Assembly: GCF_009725165.1 (NCBI RefSeq) | Contig: NZ_WNZW01000009.1 | Coordinates: 102,079-166,078 of the forward strand | Reading direction: 5' to 3' | DNA: 64,000 nt | From: Paenibacillus woosongensis | GTDB taxonomy: Bacteria; Bacillota; Bacilli; Paenibacillales; Paenibacillaceae | Notes under the pieces: model-generated | What the model saw: only the letters and a program-made list of their open reading frames with translations | Told to the model about the DNA's origin: nothing | Databases searched by the model: none | Program-made: the position numbers and the translations under genes | Part shown: positions 60,264 to 64,000 of the stretch, piece after piece | How the letters are laid out: every line of letters starts with the position of its first letter | How positions within the stretch are numbered: the first letter of the stretch is position 1

Positions 60264-61382
60264 TTAGCCGAAAAATACGTTTTGCTCCGTTTCTTTATCG
60301 AAAATATGAATTTTGTTCATATCGATAGCAAGCTTCACATTGTCGCCTTCACGAGTGTTGGAACGTCCATCTACGCGGGCGATCAGCGGAGAGTTGCTGC
60401 TCAAGTACAAGAGCATTTCGTGACCAAGGTTTTCAGTAACGTCTACGCTTGCCGTAAACACAGTATTTGGGGATCCTTCCAGGAAGATTGGCTCTTCATG
60501 AATATCTTCAGGACGTACGCCCATGATAACTTCCTTGCCGCCTACATATCCTTTTTCCTTCAGAGTAACAGCTTTACCTTGAGGTACTTCAACTTTGAGC
60601 GAATCGGATTGGAAGTATACAGCACCGTTTTGCTCTACAATTTTACCGTTGATGAAGTTCATTGTAGGGGAACCGATAAATCCAGCAACGAAGATATTCG
60701 TTGGTTGGTTGTACAGCTCTTCAGGAGAAGCCGCTTGTTGAATGATACCGTCCTGCATAACAACGATACGGTCACCCATCGTCATAGCCTCTGTTTGGTC
60801 ATGCGTTACATAAATACAAGTCGTTTCAAGACGTTTAACGAGCTTCGTAATTTCCGCACGCATTTGACCGCGAAGCTTAGCATCCAAGTTGGAAAGCGGT
60901 TCGTCCATGAGGAAGACTTGCGGATCGCGGACAATTGCGCGTCCCAAGGCAACCCGTTGACGCTGACCACCGGAGAGTGCCTTCGGTTTGCGGTCAAGCA
61001 AGTGCTCGATATCGAGGATTCTTGCTGCCTCGCGTACACGTTGGTCAATTTCTTCTTTTTTCACTTTGCGAAGCTTAAGACCGAATGCCATGTTTTGATA
61101 CACGTTCATATGCGGATACAAAGCGTAGGATTGGAAAACCATCGCGATGTCGCGGTCTTTAGGAGCTACGTCGTTAACGACGCGGTCGCCGATGTACAAT
61201 TTACCTTCAGTGATTTCCTCCAAACCAGCAATCATCCGAAGAGTTGTAGATTTACCGCAACCGGATGGTCCAACCAATACGAGGAATTCTTTATCTGCAA
61301 TGTCTAGGTTAACGTCGATAACGGTTGCCTTGTCAGCACCTGGGTATTTCTTGAAAATGTGTTCTAAGCGTACGCCTGCCAT
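60264..61382 (-). CDS. msmX: Multi-sugar ABC transporter ATP-binding protein (UgpC/MsmX type)
   Basis: 372 residues. Walker [10 protein letters not shown], signature [14 protein letters not shown], Walker [13 protein letters not shown], switch [10 protein letters not shown], then an OB-type MalK C-terminal domain (about 240-372). Such stand-alone ATPases serve many sugar permeases encoded elsewhere, and could energise the transporters used by the orphan binding proteins at 18-21 kb. No permease gene is adjacent. It is downstream of the PucR/CdaR-type regulator. Confidence 0.92.
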   Translation of the reverse strand: MAGVRLEHIFKKYPGADKATVIDVNLDIADKEFLVLVGPSGCGKSTTLRMIAGLEEITEGKLYIGDRVVNDVAPKDRDIAMVFQSYALYPHMNVYQNMAFGLKLRKVKKEEIDQRVREAARILDIEHLLDRKPKALSGGQRQRVALGRAIVRDPQVFLMDEPLSNLDAKLRGQMRAEITKLVKRLETTCIYVTHDQTEAMTMGDRIVVMQDGIIQQAASPEELYNQPTNIFVAGFIGSPTMNFINGKIVEQNGAVYFQSDSLKVEVPQGKAVTLKEKGYVGGKEVIMGVRPEDIHEEPIFLEGSPNTVFTASVDVTENLGHEMLLYLSSNSPLIARVDGRSNTREGDNVKLAIDMNKIHIFDKETEQNVFFG

Positions 61383-61505
61383 GAGTTCTGCCTCCTAGAA
61401 TTAAATTAGTATTATAGATTAATCCAAATGTAATCGGATTCATTTCGTATCTTTATATTAACCTACCTGGGCAATAAAGCGCTATCCACAAAATGCACAA
61501 AAAAC

Positions 61506-62618
61506 CTATTCCCTATTTGTCACTTTATACAATAGCATCCCCAGCTTGACTATGACCGCATCATGGAATCTGCGCACATCAAGACCAGTCTCCTGCTTGA
61601 ATTTATCCAGCCGGTACAGCAGTGTATTGCGATGAATATATAATCGCTTGGCAGTCTCGCTCACATTGCAATCCAAATGAAAAAAGGTATCCAGTGTGGA
61701 TAAAATCTCTTCATCCTGCATCAAGCTGATCTGGCTTCCGGTATCCTCAATGAATCTTTGCCGCTGGGCATCTGGAATGCTATAGACGAGACGTTCCAGA
61801 CGCAGCTCCCAGGACAGATGAATTTGTTCCGTCACATGGAACAGCCGGCCTAGCGTCAATGTCTCCCGGAGCAGCAGCGCCGTCGAGACTAACGCCTGCT
61901 CTGGTGCAATCGGATCGCCTACCGCCAAATGGAATCCGCCTCCGCCCCATTCATTGGCGACGAGCTCATACATGCCTTGACTGAGTGCAACAAGCATATC
62001 CCTCTCGGTATCCAAGCCTTCATCGTTCTCGTCGCGAAGATCAGCCAGCAATTTCTCGCCGACAAGCACATACCACTCTTCCTTAAGCGGCAGCAGTACG
62101 ATATCGCCGCCAAAATAACTGCGCAGCAGTTTATTTAACCTCGCATACGAAATATCTGTAATCGAATGAGTTTCCCAGCCCAGCAAAAAAGGAATCATTA
62201 CCCCATCCATCTTGGTTGTTAAAGTTAATGACTCAGGGATAGTCGCCTTATCTTCGCCCTGCTCTAACTGTTCTTGAATCCATGCGCCTAGCTGACGGCT
62301 TCGATGCTCGTCATCCTTCTTCGTTCCTGCTGCCGGCAACGATGCCTCCCCTACGACAGCTGCCATTAAAAGCTCGATCAGCTTCACTTCCGCTTCCGAC
62401 AGGTTGGACGTATCCGCTTCAAGCACTTGAACCATTTGCTGATCAACGCCGCCCAACCACAGTGAGCGATCCTTCAGCACCGCAGAGCGAGCGATCCTTG
62501 CTCCCTTGGATTTATGATCATTCGTCAATCTTTCCCACTCCTGCATATCCATGTTCGACAAATGAACAGGAGCCTTAACTATAAGTTCAAGCTGTTTCTT
62601 GAGTAAGTTGATCTCCAT
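61506..62618 (-). CDS. PucR/CdaR-type transcriptional regulator
   Basis: 370 residues. The C-terminal helix-turn-helix of the PucR family is clear: LDTFFHLDCNVSETAKRLYI followed by HRNTLLYRLDKF (about 308-340). The central GGDEF-like/CdaR region (about 170-270) includes the GGGFHLAVGDP stretch. The effector is unknown. It lies 123 bases upstream of the MsmX-type ATPase gene in the same direction, so it may regulate sugar uptake. Confidence 0.85.
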   Translation of the reverse strand: MEINLLKKQLELIVKAPVHLSNMDMQEWERLTNDHKSKGARIARSAVLKDRSLWLGGVDQQMVQVLEADTSNLSEAEVKLIELLMAAVVGEASLPAAGTKKDDEHRSRQLGAWIQEQLEQGEDKATIPESLTLTTKMDGVMIPFLLGWETHSITDISYARLNKLLRSYFGGDIVLLPLKEEWYVLVGEKLLADLRDENDEGLDTERDMLVALSQGMYELVANEWGGGGFHLAVGDPIAPEQALVSTALLLRETLTLGRLFHVTEQIHLSWELRLERLVYSIPDAQRQRFIEDTGSQISLMQDEEILSTLDTFFHLDCNVSETAKRLYIHRNTLLYRLDKFKQETGLDVRRFHDAVIVKLGMLLYKVTNRE

Positions 62619-62729
62619 AAGATGGCCTTTCCGGACAATCCCCGTTTTTTATTGACTATAGTCCATATTGTATCATGTTCCCCGGAATAAAATAAAATTT
62701 GCCTCGCTCACAAAAATTCGTACAACAAC

Positions 62730-62762
62730 AAAAAAGCCGTCAATCTAAGATTGACGACTTTT
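62730..62762 (-). terminator. Terminator of the rRNA/tRNA operon
   Basis: GTCGTCAATCT and AGATTGACGGC arms with U6 on the minus strand, just beyond tRNA-Lys. Confidence 0.92.
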
Positions 62763-62766
62763 AGGA

Positions 62767-62839
62767 TGAGCCATGAAGGACTCGAACCTTCGACACCCTG
62801 ATTAAAAGTCAGGTGCTCTACCAACTGAGCTAATGGCTC
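62767..62839 (-). tRNA. tRNA-Lys (anticodon TTT)
   Basis: Acceptor GAGCCAT/ATGGCTC, anticodon loop CTTTTAA, T arm GAAGGTTCGAGTCCTTC. CCA is not encoded. Confidence 0.96.
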
Positions 62840-62843
62840 GTAC

Positions 62844-62929
62844 TGGTGGAGGCTGATGGATTCGAACCACCGAACTCGTACGAGAACAGATTTACAGTCT
62901 GCTGCGTTTGGCCACTTCGCTAAGCCTCC
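62844..62929 (-). tRNA. tRNA-Tyr (anticodon GTA), CCA encoded
   Basis: Acceptor GGAGGCT with its partner strand, loop CTGTAAA, long variable arm as expected for class II tRNA-Tyr, encoded CCA. Confidence 0.96.
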
Positions 62930-62971
62930 AGATTTCATGCTAGATCAGGGCGTTGCCTGAGAGCATAAAAG

Positions 62972-63044
<73 letters not shown>

Positions 63045-63162
63045 ATATTAAATTTGGTCAAAAAAATAAAGCGGTTAAGTTTATAACTTTCCCACTTTTG
63101 TGGAAACACTATTTTGATTCTGCGAACCCTTTGACGGGCCCTCATTCCCTTTAAGGAAATAA

Positions 63163-63239
63163 TGGCGGAGCCGACGGGATTCGAACCCGCGGTCTCCTGC
63201 GTGACAGGCAGGCATGTTAGGCCTCTACACCACGGCTCC
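63163..63239 (-). tRNA. tRNA-Asp (anticodon GTC), CCA encoded
   Basis: Acceptor GGAGCCG/CGGCTCC, loop CTGTCAC, T arm CGGGTTCGAATCCCG, G discriminator, encoded CCA. Confidence 0.96.
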
Positions 63240-63261
63240 GCAATAATAGCTCCATAAAAAA

Positions 63262-63337
<76 letters not shown>

Positions 63338-63357
63338 ATAGGTGATTTAAATAAATA

Positions 63358-63433
63358 TGGTGGAGGCTAACGGGATCGAACCGCTGACCCTCTGCTTGTA
63401 AGGCAGATGCTCTCCCAGCTGAGCTAAGCCTCC
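63358..63433 (-). tRNA. tRNA-Val (anticodon TAC), CCA encoded
   Basis: Acceptor GGAGGCT/AGCCTCC, loop CTTACAA, T arm AGCGGTTCGATCCCGTT, encoded CCA. Confidence 0.96.
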
Positions 63434-63441
63434 GAAAATTA

Positions 63442-63518
63442 TGGTAGCGGCGGAGGGGATCGAACCCCCGACCTCACGGGTATGAACCGTACGCTCTAGC
63501 CAGCTGAGCTACGCCGCC
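63442..63518 (-). tRNA. tRNA-Met (elongator, anticodon CAT), CCA encoded
   Basis: Acceptor GGCGGCG pairing with CGCCGCT (G-U at the end), loop TTCATAC, encoded CCA. The paired first position and lack of the three G-C anticodon-stem pairs mark the elongator form. Confidence 0.92.
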
Positions 63519-63538
63519 AAACATATATACTTGTACAA

Positions 63539-63632
<94 letters not shown>

Positions 63633-63777
63633 AAGCCATAAATCCAAGGAAATTAATCCTTGAAAACTGGATACGAAACTTCATTTGCGTGTTAGCCCTT
63701 ACTTGGTTCACCGGGGCCCCCGAAAAGTATTCGGTATACTCTTCGAAGCCTCCGCTTCACTTTTTGGGGTAATATTT

Positions 63778-64000
63778 GGATAAGCCCTCGACCGATTAGT
63801 ACCTGTCAGCTCCATACATTGCTGCACTTCCACCTCAGGCCTATCAACCTCGTCGTCTTCAAGGGGTCTTACTAATTGGGAAATCTCATCTTGAGGAGGG
63901 CTTCACGCTTAGATGCTTTCAGCGTTTATCCCATCCGCACGTAGCTACCCAGCTATGCTCCTGGCGGAACAACTGGTGCACCAGCGGTGCGTCCATCCCG
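63778..64000 (-). rRNA. 23S ribosomal RNA, 3' end (partial)
   Basis: The minus strand reads the conserved 23S 3' region: GAGGTGGAAGTGCAGCAATG, GGTACTAATCGGTCGAGGGC and the end near CTTATCC. The rest lies to the right of the window. The 145 bases to tRNA-Ser hold an ITS-type stretch (GTATCCAGTTTTCAAGGA) but no 5S rRNA. Confidence 0.95.

Overview
The window looks like a chromosomal segment of a Paenibacillus or close relative (Bacillota, Paenibacillaceae). Evidence: Gram-positive Shine-Dalgarno sites throughout, a tmRNA encoding the tag GKQQTNYALAA, and gene clusters in Bacillus-like order: cggR-gap-pgk-tpiA-gpmI-eno, rapZ-yvcK-whiA-crh, trxB next to yvcD, hisZGDBHAFI, and hprK-lgt-ppaX-yvoF. 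The catabolite-control partners are low-GC Gram-positive (HprK, a Crh-type HPr, CggR, glucokinase). Most genes lie on the minus strand, like the rRNA/tRNA operon at the right edge.

Layout. 1-2.2 kb: AT-rich type I restriction-modification genes (hsdS cut by the window edge, hsdM). 2.3-4.3 kb: a displaced tmRNA 3' end with its own terminator, a YbdG-like MscS channel, then the intact tmRNA gene, an arrangement typical of an integration hot spot. 4.5-9.4 kb: a DUF2167 membrane protein, smpB, rnr with a very long basic Gly/Ala/Lys tail, and secG; ssrA, smpB and rnr together form the trans-translation and RNA-decay set. 10.4-17.7 kb: lower glycolysis with its repressor CggR and two operator pairs. 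17.9-21.1 kb: two related orphan solute-binding lipoproteins around a small secreted protein. 21.2-24.9 kb: tRNA-Arg, clpP with a CtsR box, adenine deaminase, a FrnE/DsbA-like protein. 25-30 kb: a DUF3298 protein and potABCD behind a leader terminator. 30.2-35.5 kb: SIMPL protein, Crh-like HPr, whiA, yvcK, rapZ, glcK. 35.8-37.4 kb: DUF438/hemerythrin and DUF1858 proteins with an Fnr-type palindrome. 37.5-42 kb: a two-component system with a LanFEG-type ABC transporter. 42-43.5 kb: repeat-rich spacer and trxB. 43.6-54.6 kb: TPR/HTH protein, small membrane peptide, prs, hisK and the histidine operon. 54.9-56.8 kb: ECF sigma factor with DUF4179 anti-sigma. 56.9-62.6 kb: yvoF, ppaX, lgt, hprK, a UgpC/MsmX ATPase and a PucR/CdaR regulator. 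62.7-64 kb: eight tRNA genes and the 3' end of 23S rRNA, with no 5S gene between them.

The least-described signals are (i) a dispersed non-coding repeat of about 130 bp with terminal inverted repeats, present in inverted orientation at 10.1 kb and 42.3 kb, each copy near related GTCATC/GATGAC terminator hairpins; (ii) the duplicated tmRNA end; (iii) the intrinsic terminator that potABCD transcripts must cross; (iv) the Crh-locus HPr that keeps His15; and (v) the RNase R tail followed by three very GC-rich hairpins. I saw no CRISPR array, transposase, prophage module or obvious new defence system.
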